From assembly GCA_009602725.1 (NCBI GenBank), contig WELB01000010.1, positions 125,950 through 189,949 of the forward strand: a stretch of 64,000 nucleotides of DNA, written 5' to 3'. The notes under the pieces were generated by a model, which was not told the DNA's origin, ran no database searches, and worked only from the letters and a program-made list of their open reading frames with translations. Both the position numbers and the translations under genes were made by a program. Source of the stretch: Spirogloea muscicola. Taxonomy: Eukaryota; Streptophyta; Zygnematophyceae; Spirogloeales; Spirogloeaceae. Of this stretch, positions 31,694 through 43,479 are shown in pieces. Each line of letters begins with the position of its first letter. Position 1 is the first letter of the stretch.

Positions 31694-34170
31694 GTGGACC
31701 TGGACCCGGCTGTCTTCCGTCGGGCGATTGTGAGTAGCCGCAAGGCAGTCGCCGGGGGTCCATTGGGCATGCTCTTTCAGCACTTGCGGGAGCTGTATGG
31801 GGAGGACGACTCGGAGGATTTCGATCTGCTGCTTAGGGTCGCGCAACATGTTGCGCGTGGACACCTCACCCATCGTGTAGGCGCAGTCCTCTGCACAAGC
31901 AATTTCATTGCTTTGCAGAAGGACAGCGGGGGAGTGCGTCCTATCTCGATGGGGGAGGTTCTGTCGCGCCTCGTGGGGCGCATCCTATAATTATGCAGAT
32001 CCAGGAGGATGCCCAGGCGCACTTCCATCCCCACCAGTTTGGGGCTGGGATGCGTGCTGGCGCTGAGACCCTGGTGCACGGGGTATGAGCGGCACTGGAT
32101 GTCAATCCCCATTGGCTGGCCTTGAGCGTGGACGTACAGAACGCCTTCAACTCCGTGGATCGGCAGGTTTTGCCGAGGAGCTAAGGCAGTACTTTCCCAC
32201 ACTCCTCCCTCACTTCCGCTGCATGTATGGCTCGCCATCTGCATTGTTGTGGGGGGCAGGGACTTCTTTGGCTGTTCTGCAGTCAAAGACGGGGACACGC
32301 CAAGGTGATCCAATGGATGGTTTCCTCTTCGCTCTGGCCCATCACCGTGCTTTGCGCAACACGGCGAGCGCTCACCCTGGCGTTCTCCTCCCGAGCTATG
32401 CGGATGATACCACGCTCCTCGGCCCCCCAGAGGAGGTGCTGCGAGCTTTCGGCACGCTTCAGCACCAGCTCCAGCTTATCGGGCTTGGGGTCAATCCGGC
32501 TAAGTGCTCTGCCTGGTCCCCCATTGGCATCCCCCTTTCCCTCTTCCCCTCGTTGCCGACATCTTGTCAGACTCCAGAGGGCGGCTTGAGGATCTTGGGA
32601 GTGCCACTAGGCGACCCGTCTTTCTCGGAGGGTGCTGTCCTTGCTCGTCGCCAAGGATACATGCAGGTCCTGCCAGAGCTCCCCAGCCTTGGGGACTCTC
32701 AGTTGGCAGTGGCCATTATGACCAGGGGTGTAGCACAGCGGCCGTGCTACCTCCTGCGTACGGTCTCACCATCGGTCAGCTTGGATGCTATCTATGCATC
32801 CATTGATGTCAAGCTTCAGCAATGCCTTGCTGATCTGATTGCTCACCCACTCCCAGAGCAGTCTCCAGCAGCACTGGTGCAATGTACGCTGCTCATACGC
32901 CACGGTGGGCTTGGTTGTCGCCCCTTGGTCCGCTTATGCAGACCAGCGTACCTTGGCTGCTGGGCTCAAGTGGCTTCGTCCATATCTGGACGATTCCTCC
33001 TTGAGCAACAATGTGTACTGGCGCCTCACATCAGTAACGTGGTTCAGGGGAGTCTGCCTTTCCAAGTGACTCTCAAAGAATGCCAACAGGACCTCTTCGC
33101 CGCATACCCGCCTCTGGTGAATGAGCCTGTTAGTTTTGCTGCCTGGGCTGACGTTTCTGATGTTAAGGCTCAATCGCGGTTTTTCCATGCTGCAGATGAG
33201 CAACCACTGGAACATCTCCGGAGTCTCCTCCAAGGGGATGCTCGAGGCCAGGCTCGGCTCCTATCTGTTTCGTCTCTGGGAGCGTCTGAGTGGCTCCGCG
33301 CTTTGCCTTCGCATGCGGGCTTGCGGATGGAAAATGCTCTTTTTTGCGATGCTATGCGCCGCCGCCTTGGCTTACCATCCCTGTGCTTGGCAGGGGTGAC
33401 CCAATGTGAATGTGGGCTTATTGAGCATGATGCATTGCTCATGGGTGACCACATGCTCAGGTGTGCCAGAGGCAGTGAGTGCACGGGCTCCCACAACCTC
33501 CTACGTGACGCCATGTATGGCATCGTCAAGGAGGTGGCATATCAAGTGGCGTTGGAGAGCACCGGGGTGATGCCCGTCCAACTCCGCAACGGGGTCCCTC
33601 GGACGAACGTTCTCCTGGGAGGTGGTAAGCGGCTCCTCATGGACGTCGTCCTAACCGACAGCTTCCGGATGAAGGGCCCCATTACTTTTGAGACCGGCTA
33701 TGCCGTGAAGGTGGCCGAACAGAAGAAATTGCACAAGTACAAGGACCACCAGGCGGGTGATACCTTTTACACCCTGGCCATGGATATCCATGGGTGTTAC
33801 AGGGGTCGGTGGTCCTCGTTACATTTGCTGCTGGCCTCTCAAGCTGACCAGCGGCGCCGGGAACAGGGTGCAGCCCTTCCCGGTGGCTCGGCCCCTTTGG
33901 ATCTTGTTTCCTGCTACCCAATGCGTCTATCTGTGTGCCTACAGCGGTCCCAGGCAATTGCTTTGCATCGCCGGGCTGGTCGCGCCCTTGCAGCAGCCTC
34001 TGGTTTGTGCAGCGGGGTTGCTCTTCCTCCCCTCAGCTTCATCTGACTTCCTACTGCTGACACGGGGGTATTGAGGGCGCCCTGTCTGCCTAGCCTTTGG
34101 CTCCGTCATGAACACCTGTATGCATCTGGCTGGCAGTTTACAGCCGATTCTTGAATATCAGCAGCCGCTT
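31694..34170 (+). mobile_element. Best-preserved RT plus nuclease-like retroelement (copy 1)
   Basis: 31694-31987 gives the RT start (GGVRPISMGEVLSRLVGRIL) and ends at TAA 31988. RT motif A (SVDVQNAFNSVDR, about 32125-32163) is in another frame. From about 32170 one frame runs to 34046: motif B TRQGDPMDGFLFAL, motif C YADD (SYADDTTLL), PAKCSAWSP, GLRILGVPLG, thumb, then zinc motif CECG...HMLRC (C-x-C-x12-H-x3-C), LMDVVLTDSF, EQKKLHKYKDHQ, AMDIHGCYRGRW and VCLQRSQAIALHRRAGRA. After a shift the frame ends SSDFLLLTRGY-stop at 34064-34074, followed by a tail block. No apurinic-type endonuclease is visible upstream. Two frame shifts and one stop make it inactive as it stands. Confidence 0.9.
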
Positions 34171-35480
34171 TGGCTTTCCCACACGAATGGGTAGCCTGGG
34201 CTGCCGATCACTTGAAGAGACGGCGCAGGCAGCCTTTCTCGGTTGCTGGCACCAGGTTGCCTCCCTCCTCCCCTTGCGCTTCCCGTGTCTGGTGGGCCCA
34301 GCAGCCGAGGTGGAGCAAGGCTCCTTCGCCTTCCAAGTGCAATTGAGGAGCATCCAGGAGTCAGCAATCTGCTCCTTCCCCTGCAACCCCTTCTCACCCC
34401 CTTCTTAGCGCTGGCCCAAGCACCGGACAAAGCGGCACAGGCCAGACTCGTTGCTGCAGTTGAGGATGAGCGTTGCAAGTCGCTGAGGACGATGCCAGAT
34501 ATCAGTACCAATCCAAGGAGTCTGGCACGTCTCACATCGCTCGCAACAACTGCGGCATTGGACTGGCTTACAACGCACGCCATCCACAACGCTTTCAGAT
34601 TCAGCCCCGAGGCATTCTGGACGCTTCTCCAGCTGTTCCTCGGCCTACCCCCGACCTGTCTGATTAGAGTAACTCATTATGAGTGCTGCTTCCGTGCGGA
34701 GGGCGGAGACCTTGCCACCCACATGCTGCGGTTTCCCACAGGCCCGGAGGTGGTGGGCGTCCATAACCTCCTACAGGACACCCTGGCTGGCCTGATGCGC
34801 GACGCCGGCTACTGCGCCATTGTGGAAGTAAGCAACGCAATGCCCATCACCACGAAGTCCCAGGGACGCCATCATCGTCGCACCCTGGACATTGTGGGTG
34901 TACAACCTGGCGGTGGCCCACGCGCCTTGGTGGACGTGGTGGTGACGGAGGCATACAAGAGCTCCGCTTCCACACACATGGCTGGCCACGCAGTGAGAGG
35001 TGCTGAGCAGAGAAAGCTCCGACACTACTCTGACTAACCCTGCAGCGCTAACCTCCTACCGGCAGCAATCGACACCTTTGGCTGCATGGGCCCTCGCTTC
35101 CACACCTTACTGCAGAATATTTCAAGCTTGGGGTACGCCCGACGTGAGGATAGGCTTCCAGCTCAGATGAGCATGCCGGCAGCCTATTTGTCATTCTTGC
35201 ATCGTCGTGGGTCAACTTGTCTGCAGCGAGCTCAGGCTCATGCGTTGCATCAGAAAGCTGGTCAAGCCTTAGCTTTAGCTCAAGAGCTTGTCGATTGACG
35301 TCCAGTACTCGAGCATCAGTTAGCGACCTCTATGTGCTGACTCGTGGTTACTGAGCGGGTCAGCTGAGCAGCAGGTGACGTACATATAACAATGTGCTTG
35401 CTTTTGTTCTTGGCCACACATGGCCCTCCATCTCTTTATACACACGCATTCTCTTCTGGGACGCCACCTACTTATACAAA
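34170..35480 (+). mobile_element. Retroelement, second subfamily, 3' part
   Basis: One frame, 34243-35037, reads the RT linker (ALAQAPDKAAQARLVAAVEDER...LARLTSLATTAALDWLTTHAIHNAF), a damaged zinc motif (CCFRAEGGDLATHMLRF, last Cys lost), HHRRTLDIVGVQPGGGPRALVDVVVTEAYKSS and EQRKLRHYSD-stop. The C-terminus continues from 35086 (DTFGCMGPRFHTLLQN, CLQRAQAHALHQKAGQAL) in another frame and ends SDLYVLTRGY-stop at 35352-35354. The 9-bp stop-codon hairpin is at 35336-35364 and the 3' tail follows to about 35460. Confidence 0.85.
35336..35364 (+). other. Stop-codon hairpin of retroelement ORF, subfamily 2
   Basis: GCTGACTCG (35336-35344) pairs with CGGGTCAGC (35356-35364) with one T-G wobble. Same arms at 47235-47263 (+) and 36509-36537 (-). 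Relative to subfamily 1 the second outer pair changes from T-A to C-G on both sides. Confidence 0.8.
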
Positions 35481-38400
35481 GTAGTAAGCAGCCGAAGAGA
35501 GCGCTCTCTTTTGGCTCAACGAGATATTGCTCTTGAACAGAGCTCTTGATAGCTACTCTGTCAGATTTGAGGCTCCTCACTCGTTGCTATTGAGTGATTC
35601 ATCCTACCCTGTTTTCAGAATTGCGCTTTTGGCCCCTTCCTACTTTGGCCCCTTCGAACCTTGGCAAATCTTTCGGCTGGCTTCTCACAGCCCTTGCCCC
35701 ATTGAGAGAGCCACTTCTCTTGAACGAAGGGGAGGGCAGGCTCAGACGGATGGTCGGGACTAACAGGGTGGAGCACATACAAATTCGACGGGCTATTTTG
35801 GGAAGTTGGAGCAACGCCACGGAAGCCAGTGGCCTGTTTAAGAGAGAAGGCGCGCGGAGCGCATGAAATGATAGGGTGGCTTATCAAAGCCAATACATTT
35901 CAGGCAAAAGCTAATGCACAAAGTCGTGCTACATAAATTGAAGCTCAAGACTTCAGGTGGCTAAGATAACAGTGTGACGTTAGTACCCGCAAGTGAGCAC
36001 ATCAAAGAGAGGAAGAGGCTTCCAGGAGTGGGCGGTGGCTGGGAGAGGCCAGCCCAAAGAAATGATGAACATAAAAACCCGACAGGTTAACTCGGGGAGC
36101 CGGTGCGCCGCCACGGAAGCCGAAGTTCTAGGAGCGCACCCAGCACTTTGATGAAAAGTGTGGCACAGACTGGCGGAGCTGACGAGAGCGCCAGCCGGGA
36201 GGAGAAAATGGAGAGCAACGGAGTCTTGAGGGGCCTGAGTAGAGGCCACGTCCAAAGGCGAAGGCGAGGATGAGTAGGTGATAAGGGCAGGCGCGCACGA
36301 ACTGGGGGTCGCGGCGTCATGCGCAAGCGGCAGATACGGAGATCTCGGGGCTGGACGTCGCGGCGGGCGGCGGGGTGGGGCGCCCGTACCAGCCGCCGCG
36401 CGGCGCGGTGCGGAGGTGGAAATGCGTGTATATTAAGAGATGGGGAGGCCATGTGTGGCCAAGTACAAAGGCAAGCACATTGGACAAATGTACGTCACCT
36501 GCTGCTAAGCTGACCCGCTCAGTAACCACGAGTCAGCACATAGAGGTCGCTAGCTGACGCTCGAATACCGGACGGCAATTGACTAGCTCTTGTGCCAGCA
36601 GCTAAGGCTCGACCAGCTTTCTGATGCAGAGCATACGCCTGAGCTCGTTGCAGACAGGTTGACACTCGACGTCGCAGAAATGACAGATTGGCTGCCGGCA
36701 TACATACGGAGGTGGAGGTGCGCGCAGCGGCACTGTTGTTGGTCTTCGACTTAGGAAAAAGCTCGCCCATAGAAGAGGGGCTGGCAGAAGCCAGCCAAAA
36801 AAGAATGGACCATTGCCAAAGAGCTACAGGAGAATCACTTAGTAACCTTTGCTAAGCAGCCGCAGGTCGGAGATGCTAGGCTTCGACTAAGCGCTTTTCT
36901 GGCCCCTTTAAATGTTATGCACTCCTTTCTTCTGGGCTGGCCAATAACAGCCATCGCCCTCAACTGGAAGTTAAAAGAAGAGTATCTCTCTTTTCTGGCT
37001 CCTTTGATCTTCGCCTCCTCTCCTGGAAGCGTCTTTCTTTCTTCGATCTTGGATCATTCCGTTTTCTTTCTTCTTTCACCTTGACCACCTTAGGATAGCG
37101 CTCATTTCAGGTAGCCCCACGTTTTGCACTAGCTTTCGCCTGAACAGTGTATTGCTAAAGCTGGCCACTCTTTCGTTCATGTGCTCCGCGGGCCTTATTC
37201 TGCGCTGATCACAGCCATCGCCCTCTTTGGAAGAGTCTCACTCTCTTTCATTCTCTCTTCCTAAATTCTTGCGGCGGCGGTAACAACAAGCGAGCTCGTC
37301 CAAGGGGGGCGGGGTCTGTAAATGGCCAGCCCATATAGAAAGAACACGGTCAGAAGGGCCGAATGTCGCCAGAACACACAGCTATGCAAGAGACTACAGC
37401 GCATCTGACAATACCTGTCTCAGCGAGCGGGTACCTGTCTCAGCGTCAGTACCTGTCTCAGCGGTCCCCGGAGAGTCCGCTGCGCCGCGCGGCGATCGCC
37501 GAGAGATGCGGCGAGATCCACGGAGCTCGCGCCGCCGCAGCCGCTTCTGCGCTTGGGCGCCGCGGCGCGCCGCGCGGCCGGCGAGGCGCGAGGTCGCGGC
37601 GGGCCGCGGCGGGGGGTTTAAATCCTCACGATAATTCTCACTGGGCGAGCTACTTTCTTCCGATAATCACTCTCTAGGCTGGCCAATCACAGCCATCCCC
37701 CAAGTTTGAAAGAAGTCTCTTTTCCTTTCCAAGCCCCTCGGAGTCTTTGGTGGGGCGTGCGGGATCAGACGAAGGCTCACGCGGTGTGCGTGCATCGGGA
37801 GACCTTTTTACACCTGGTACATTCCTTCGGGCTGGTCTCACAGCCATTGCCTTACATTGGAAGAGCTGTTTCCTAGAGGGAGGCCTATTTACGCCGATAC
37901 ACCTTTCAGACAGGAAGCCAGTGCAAAAATTGGGGCTACCCAATGCGGAGCTTTGCGCTGAGGGGGGGCTGAGGTGACAGAGCAAAAGCGGGAACAATGG
38001 GGGCTTTGAGTTCCGCGATCACGAATGAGCACACATCGTATTCGACAGGCTAAGTTGGGCAGCCGGAAAGGGTTTGAAAGGAGGCGCGCGGTGCACATAA
38101 GATGAGAGGGAGGCCAAAGCAAGCCAGTACACAGGTCAAGAGAAATATATATGTAGGTGAGAGAAGTAAAATCTGCATACAGGAGAAAAGCTGAGAGACC
38201 GGAACACCGCCACACAGGCCAGTGGCCCGGGCGTGCGCGCCCAGCAAGCTTGCTGGGAGCAAGCTGATGTGCATGTAGCACAGCCAGAAGAAGGAAGTGC
38301 TCGCCCGTTGAAGAAGAAGGCGCGCTCGAACTTTTTTCAGTCTTTTCTGGGCTGGCTTTTCCCAGCGCCCTATCCTCATTGGGCGAGCCCCTCTCTGTGC

Positions 38401-38890
38401 GCAGAGCAGGAGAAGGAAAAAAGATCGTGTATTAGAAAGAAATGTAGGCCAAATGGCCAGGTACAAAGGCAAGCACATCTAAAAATCTACATAACCTACA
38501 GCAGATTGACCCGCTCAATAACCACGGGTCAAAACATAAAGGTCACTACTCGATGCATGAATACTAGATGCCAGGAACGGAGCCAAAGAGAAGGGAGTGG
38601 TGCGGAGCTTCCCAGCTTACTCTTTCCTGGACCTTGTGAATACTTTTCGGGTTTTTGTCATTCTTCTTCTGGATTGGCCAAATCTGACATCGCCCTCCAC
38701 TAGTTGGTGGCAAAAGGGCTCCGTTTCTGGCATCTGATATAAATGCATCGAGTAGTGACCTTTTTATTTTGACCCGTGGTTATTGAGCGGGTCAATCTGC
38801 TGTAGGTTATGTAGATCGTTAGATGTGCTGGTCTTTGTACTTGGCCATTTGGCCTACATTTGTTTCTTATACACGGAATGTTTCTTCACT
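35480..38890. mobile_element. Mosaic of retroelement tails and hairpins
   Basis: No gene. Contains GGCTGG/CCAGCC hairpins near 35672, 36033, 36778, 36936, 37678, 37829 and 38349; border modules at 35840-35900 and 38085-38125; subfamily 2 ORF ends on the minus strand (36425-36690, hairpin 36509-36537); subfamily 1 tails at 38440-38560 (-, hairpin 38506-38532) and 38740-38880 (+, hairpin 38769-38795). Bases 37470-37620 are very GC-rich without a motif. Confidence 0.65.
37408..37463 (+). repeat. Three direct copies of a 14-mer
   Basis: TACCTGTCTCAGCG occurs three times with spacers of six and four bases just before a GC-rich block. Meaning unknown. Confidence 0.7.
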
Positions 38891-40056
38891 GGAAGAGACT
38901 CTCTCTTTCGGGCTCGCTTTGGTCACAGCGCACGCCCCACCTTGGCGAGCTGCTGCTTCTTCTTTCCCGGCGGGGCGGACGGCGGCGTGGACACGAGCGG
39001 GGGGGGCGATGGACGGCTTGCCGCACGGGCGAGCCAGGGCGCCGGCCGACCTTCCGCATCGAGTGGAGTGAGGACCGGCGGGGGATGCGGGCGCGCACCT
39101 CGGCACGCCCCGGCGCCCGCGGCCCCCGCAGCGGCGGTTCGTGGGCCCTACCGGAAAAGATCGTCGCACGAGCGGGTAGCTGCTGTTGTTTGGGGCGAGC
39201 GCGCGCGCCTCGTATCGAGCTGCAGATCCCGGCGACCGGGTGGAGACGAGAGCGGACCGCCGGGGGCGACAGGGCGCGCCGTCTTGGGGAGCCGCGGATC
39301 CCCGCTCCACGATGAAAGCCACCGCCGCGGCGATAAGGCGCGCGCTTCCACGAAAGGTGAAGATGGTGGAAGCCGCGCCGCTTTTTGGCCGCGGGCAGGG
39401 CAGCCGCTTGCGCTCCCGTCTGGGGCTGCGAACAGAAGGGGATCCCCCCACGATTAGCAAACCCGCCCCTGACGGTGATACGGGCAGCCCGCTCGTTCCG
39501 ACCGCCCGACCCGGCCCCCAGCCGCCCGACCGGGCGCCAGGCTGGCCGCCCAGGGCGGGTCGTGCGGGCGCCCCCTGGCCTCCGCAGACCTCACCTGGAC
39601 GGCAGGCCGCGACAGCGCCCCGGTGGCGCCCAAGTGCACCTGGGAGGTACGCGACGCCCGCGCCGCTGCGGCCAGGGCCTGCAGGAGACGTTCCGGGCGC
39701 GGGTGCCCCGGCGGGGAGGGGGGTGCCCGGGGCTCTGTCCCACAGCGGTGAGGGGCCGGCGCCGCCCACGGGAAACATTACGATGTGGAGCCTGCGCTTC
39801 GGAGGGGAAGGGGGGACGCCTTTGGAGGGGGCCGCCGGGCGAGGCGCTCGGCGGGGGCGTGCAACCGGTGCCGGGGGGGGCAGCTGCGGCAGCTCCAACC
39901 ACTGCCGCCCCGCACGCCCTGCCAGTCAGCCCCGGCGGGCGGAACCCCCCCCCCCCCGGCCCCTTGTTCCCCCGCCTCGGAGCTCCAAACCCTCCGACCC
40001 CGCGCCTCGAACCCGCCACTCTTCCGCCGCCCACCCCCTCCTTCCCCCCGGCCGCC
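38890..40056. other. GC-rich 5' region of the bHLH gene
   Basis: Long open frames exist on both strands because of base composition, but they read as Arg/Pro/Gly repeats without motifs. A C run lies at 39947-39957. Probably promoter and 5' UTR. Confidence 0.5.
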
Positions 40057-41496
40057 ATGTCCGCCATGGAGCAGCTGGTGGCCGGCGTGATCGCCCAGCA
40101 GCTCCCCGGCGCGCTGGCCGGCCTCAACGGCCTCCCGCAGCCGCTGCTGCAGCAGGCCGCCGCGCTCTCGCTCTTGCGCCAGCTCCGCGCCCGCCAGCCC
40201 CAGCAGCCCACCGCGCCGCCTCCGCCGCCGCAGGGCTTCGGCCACGCGGAGCTGGCCCAGATGCTGGCCCTGCAGCAGCCCCACGCGGCGCAGATGCCGC
40301 CCGCCCAGCTCGTCCAGGCCGCCGCCCAGCAGCAGCAGCAGCAGCAGCAGCAGATCCAGCAGCTGCAGCACCTCCAGCAGGCGCAGGCCATGTTCGGCGC
40401 CGGCGGCGGCGGCGGCGTCAGCCCGACCAGCGTCCTGCCCGGCGGCGTCTCCCACGAGCTGCTGTGGAAACTGCAGCTGCTGCAGCAGCAGGAGCGCCTA
40501 CGGGCCAGCCCGGCGAGCCAAGCCATGGCCATGCTCGGCGGCGGCGACTCCAGCCGCCTGCTGCTGGCGGAGCAGTGCGAGGAGTCGGCCGAGCCGGCCT
40601 CGGCGACTGCCGCCGCGCCCGTGACGCCGTCGCCCGTCTCTGCTGCCGTCGCCCCACTGCCGCCGGCCCCGCAGATGTCCCATCATCTCGATCCGCTCGC
40701 GGAGTTCTCGCTCGGCGGCGAGCCCGAGAACTGGTGCGACGCCCTCCTGTGCATGGACGACGCAGGCCTCCCCGACTCGTCGCTGCTTGCCAACCTCGAC
40801 CAGCTCGGCTGCGGCGGCGGCGTCGGCGACTGGGCGCCCCCCCGCTTCTTCCTGCAGCCGGAGATCAACGAGGTCAGCGCGTCGGCAAGCTCCGGGTCGT
40901 CTGGCAAGCGGGTGCACTGCGAAGCTGCATGGCAGCCCGAGAACTCCTCCCAGGAAGACTCTTCTGCGCCGTCTGCCAGTGGCCCCCGCCCTGCCAAGCG
41001 CGTCTGCGTGGAGCAAGCACAACCAACAGCAGCCGCGGCTCCTGCAGCAGCGGCAGTCCCTGCAGCGGCAAAGTTTGAGGCTATGCCTGCGGCCAAGCTT
41101 GAGCTCCTCTCGCCGCCGTCGCCTGCTGCTGATGTGGAAGCCGCAGCCCTGGCCAGCCCCTTCGAGGAGGATGACAACGACAATGACATCGACAACGAGG
41201 GTGAGAACGAGGGCGAGTCTCCACCGGCACCTGCTGTAGGATTGGACGGTGCCAAGATGTCGCCCGTGCTGGAGCCAGCAAAGCCGCGGCAGAAGCGCGG
41301 CACTGCCACGGATCCCCAGTCGCTGGCAGCGCGTGCACGCCGCGAGCGCATCAGCCGCAAGCTGCGCACGCTGCAAACACTTGTGCCCAACGGCAACCGG
41401 CTCGACACTGCCACGATGCTGGACCAGGCGATCGAGTACGTCCGCTTCCTGCAGCTGCAGCTCCGGAACAAGAACAGCAACCACTACGCCCTGTGA
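40057..41496 (+). CDS. bHLH transcription factor (479 aa, single exon)
   Basis: ATG 40057 follows GCCGCC and opens a frame to TGA 41494. The head is Gln/Ala/Leu-rich with a polyGln tract (40327-40353), then acidic Ser/Pro segments. The C-terminus holds the DNA-binding domain: KRGTATDPQSLAARARRERI (basic region with the E-R-R pattern), SRKLRTLQTLVPNG (helix 1), loop, TATMLDQAIEYVRFLQLQL (helix 2). This is the plant RSL/LRL-type bHLH signature. No intron interrupts the domain, unlike many plant members. The frame remains open upstream of 40057 but that part is low-complexity, so I prefer this start. Confidence 0.9.
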   Translation: MSAMEQLVAGVIAQQLPGALAGLNGLPQPLLQQAAALSLLRQLRARQPQQPTAPPPPPQGFGHAELAQMLALQQPHAAQMPPAQLVQAAAQQQQQQQQQIQQLQHLQQAQAMFGAGGGGGVSPTSVLPGGVSHELLWKLQLLQQQERLRASPASQAMAMLGGGDSSRLLLAEQCEESAEPASATAAAPVTPSPVSAAVAPLPPAPQMSHHLDPLAEFSLGGEPENWCDALLCMDDAGLPDSSLLANLDQLGCGGGVGDWAPPRFFLQPEINEVSASASSGSSGKRVHCEAAWQPENSSQEDSSAPSASGPRPAKRVCVEQAQPTAAAAPAAAAVPAAAKFEAMPAAKLELLSPPSPAADVEAAALASPFEEDDNDNDIDNEGENEGESPPAPAVGLDGAKMSPVLEPAKPRQKRGTATDPQSLAARARRERISRKLRTLQTLVPNGNRLDTATMLDQAIEYVRFLQLQLRNKNSNHYAL

Positions 41497-42660
41497 TCGC
41501 AGCTGCCTCCTTTGCCGCCACTCTCCAGCCTCCCAAGTGCTCAACTTGAACGCTTTGTGTGATTGCAAACCACGCACTCTCTCCCCCCTTCCTTCCTCGT
41601 GTTTGGTGGTGTGTGCCGACTATGCTGAACCCGGCATGTGGTAGTTTGGGTAGCTGAGCCACAATCCTTAAGATAGTTTGGTTTTTCCGGATGCTCACAT
41701 CCCTTGCTGGGCGTTGCGCCCAGCTTTGGTGACTAGAGGAGCTTGTAGACGAGGCCCCCCCCCAATCTCATCCCTGGTCCCCAACCCCCTCCCCCCTCGG
41801 CGTCGCGCTGCTGGGCAGGGGTTTGGTGACCAGTGTGCTTTGTCAGGCATCCATTTTGCCTGGCTACTTTCCTCAAATAATTGGTCGGAGCCCCCTCTCC
41901 CACTATGGGAAGGCCGCCCACAAGTAGCATGACACATCTGTAGCAAGCAGACTGTTCTGGGTGCAACTCAAATAAGCGAACTTGACCATGACATCTGCAG
42001 TCTCGGCCCTCTTGCAATCTCATCTCACCTCCTCCTTCGCATATGTGACCGGGTTGCCTACAACCTTGTCCTTGTCCTCAGATGTCCAGACTAGAAGAAA
42101 CTTGCCTTCAAAGAATAATTTAAGTGCAGTGATGCAGGCAGATTTGTGTCAAACGTCCAGTTGCAGGTCGTTGTCAGGGAGTCAAATGTGGTCACAATCA
42201 AGAAGAGTAAGCAACTGGCCTGCTCTGACGGCACAGCGAGGGCTGTCACCGTAAGATTGGTCAGCCTGCCTAAGGTATGGCAAATTTCAGGCTGGAAGAG
42301 GTACTCCACATGCAGCAGCAGCCAACTTGATCATATTGTATTGCCCTCGCAGCTCCTTGACTTTCTTCTAGGTTGGAGCTCCACCGATCACTTGCTGCCA
42401 GACGCCGATGCACTTGACTAGCACCATTCACAGCAGCTGCCAAGTCAAGCTCGGTGGTATAAGGCAAGGGGATAGGCATAGAGCAGCGAGCAGCCGGAGG
42501 CCAGATCTAGTGGCTCTTGCCTTGGTTTCTCACATGCATGCCTAGGTGACGCGCCAGCAAGGCCAGCCGTTTGTCATGCATCTGCACGCTGCATCTGCAA
42601 GCTGGGCGCGCTGTAGCAGCAGCCTTCGGTGTCCTTGCAGGGCCTCCCTATGACTTTCCT
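41497..42660. other. 3' region of bHLH gene; no supported gene
   Basis: AT-richer. Short frames near 41980-42420 on both strands (e.g. ESNVVTIKKSKQLACSDGTAR on plus) could be exons of a small unrecognised gene but I cannot support one. Confidence 0.4.
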
Positions 42661-42799
42661 TTCACCGAATCTCAGTTGCTGAGAAAGATGGCTGTGTGCC
42701 TAGCGGCAGCTCGCTGGAGTCCTCCGTTTGGCGTCTGATCTGGCCGGCAGCAAATCCTGCCTTTATCTGGTGCGCTCTTCCCGGTGCGAAACGCCAAGA

Positions 42800-43070
42800 C
42801 CGGTGAGTGAATGGGAGGGCTTCGGCAGAGGCCGCCACGCCCCCCGCAGGCATTACGATGGAATCCCCCAGAAGACTCTTGCATCCGTGCACTGAGGACA
42901 AACATGGAGGCTACGGTATGAGGTGGTCCTCCTCCTTCCAGCATTGGGGCCAGCTGGTTGACGCGCATCATCGTAGTCGGAATGGCAGCTTAATTTCACT
43001 GGCATTTCGCAGGCGATGGTTGCATGTCACAGTATGCGGCTCTAGATAATTTGCAGCGATTCCCAAGCTT
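42800..43070 (+). mobile_element. Short retroelement nuclease-domain remnant
   Basis: Plus reading 42895-42985 gives KHGGYGMRWSSSFQHWGQLVDAHHRS, matching AMDIYGGYGVKWSSLIQHLARLVD of the 28.2 kb copy. Degenerate on both sides. A decayed ORF end lies near 43160-43185. Confidence 0.55.
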
Positions 43071-43479
43071 GGCTAAGACATCGGTCTGCTGGGCACGCAC
43101 CAAGCCAGGCCACTGGATACCATGAAGCGGTGCTCCGCCTCCCCGAGTTAGCTTATCGGAGTCGTATGTGCTCACTCGTGGTTATGGAAGATCTTCAGCC
43201 ATGCGCTTACTCAGACACTCTTGGCGTAGGGCTCGCTTTGTATAGCCCAAGCCTTTGCACTAGCTCGCTAAATAGACTATTGAATTGACCTGGCATCCCT
43301 TTCACTCTCTGTGCATCACGCGCCTGCCCCTTATAGGTAGTTAACATGTGTCGAAAAGCTTGCCTCAGTACTTAGCCTTTGCCTTGCATGACTTATCAGA
43401 AGCTTTTCCCAGTAGGCGGCACCACCGCCGGGCCCGTCACAGAAAGACACTAGTACTCGTCAAGAGAAGAAGTTCATTT

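Noticed and set aside
39186-41078. Long plus-strand frame overlapping the bHLH gene
   Set aside because: Arg/Pro/Ala-rich shadow of GC-rich sequence; the bHLH frame carries the conserved domain.
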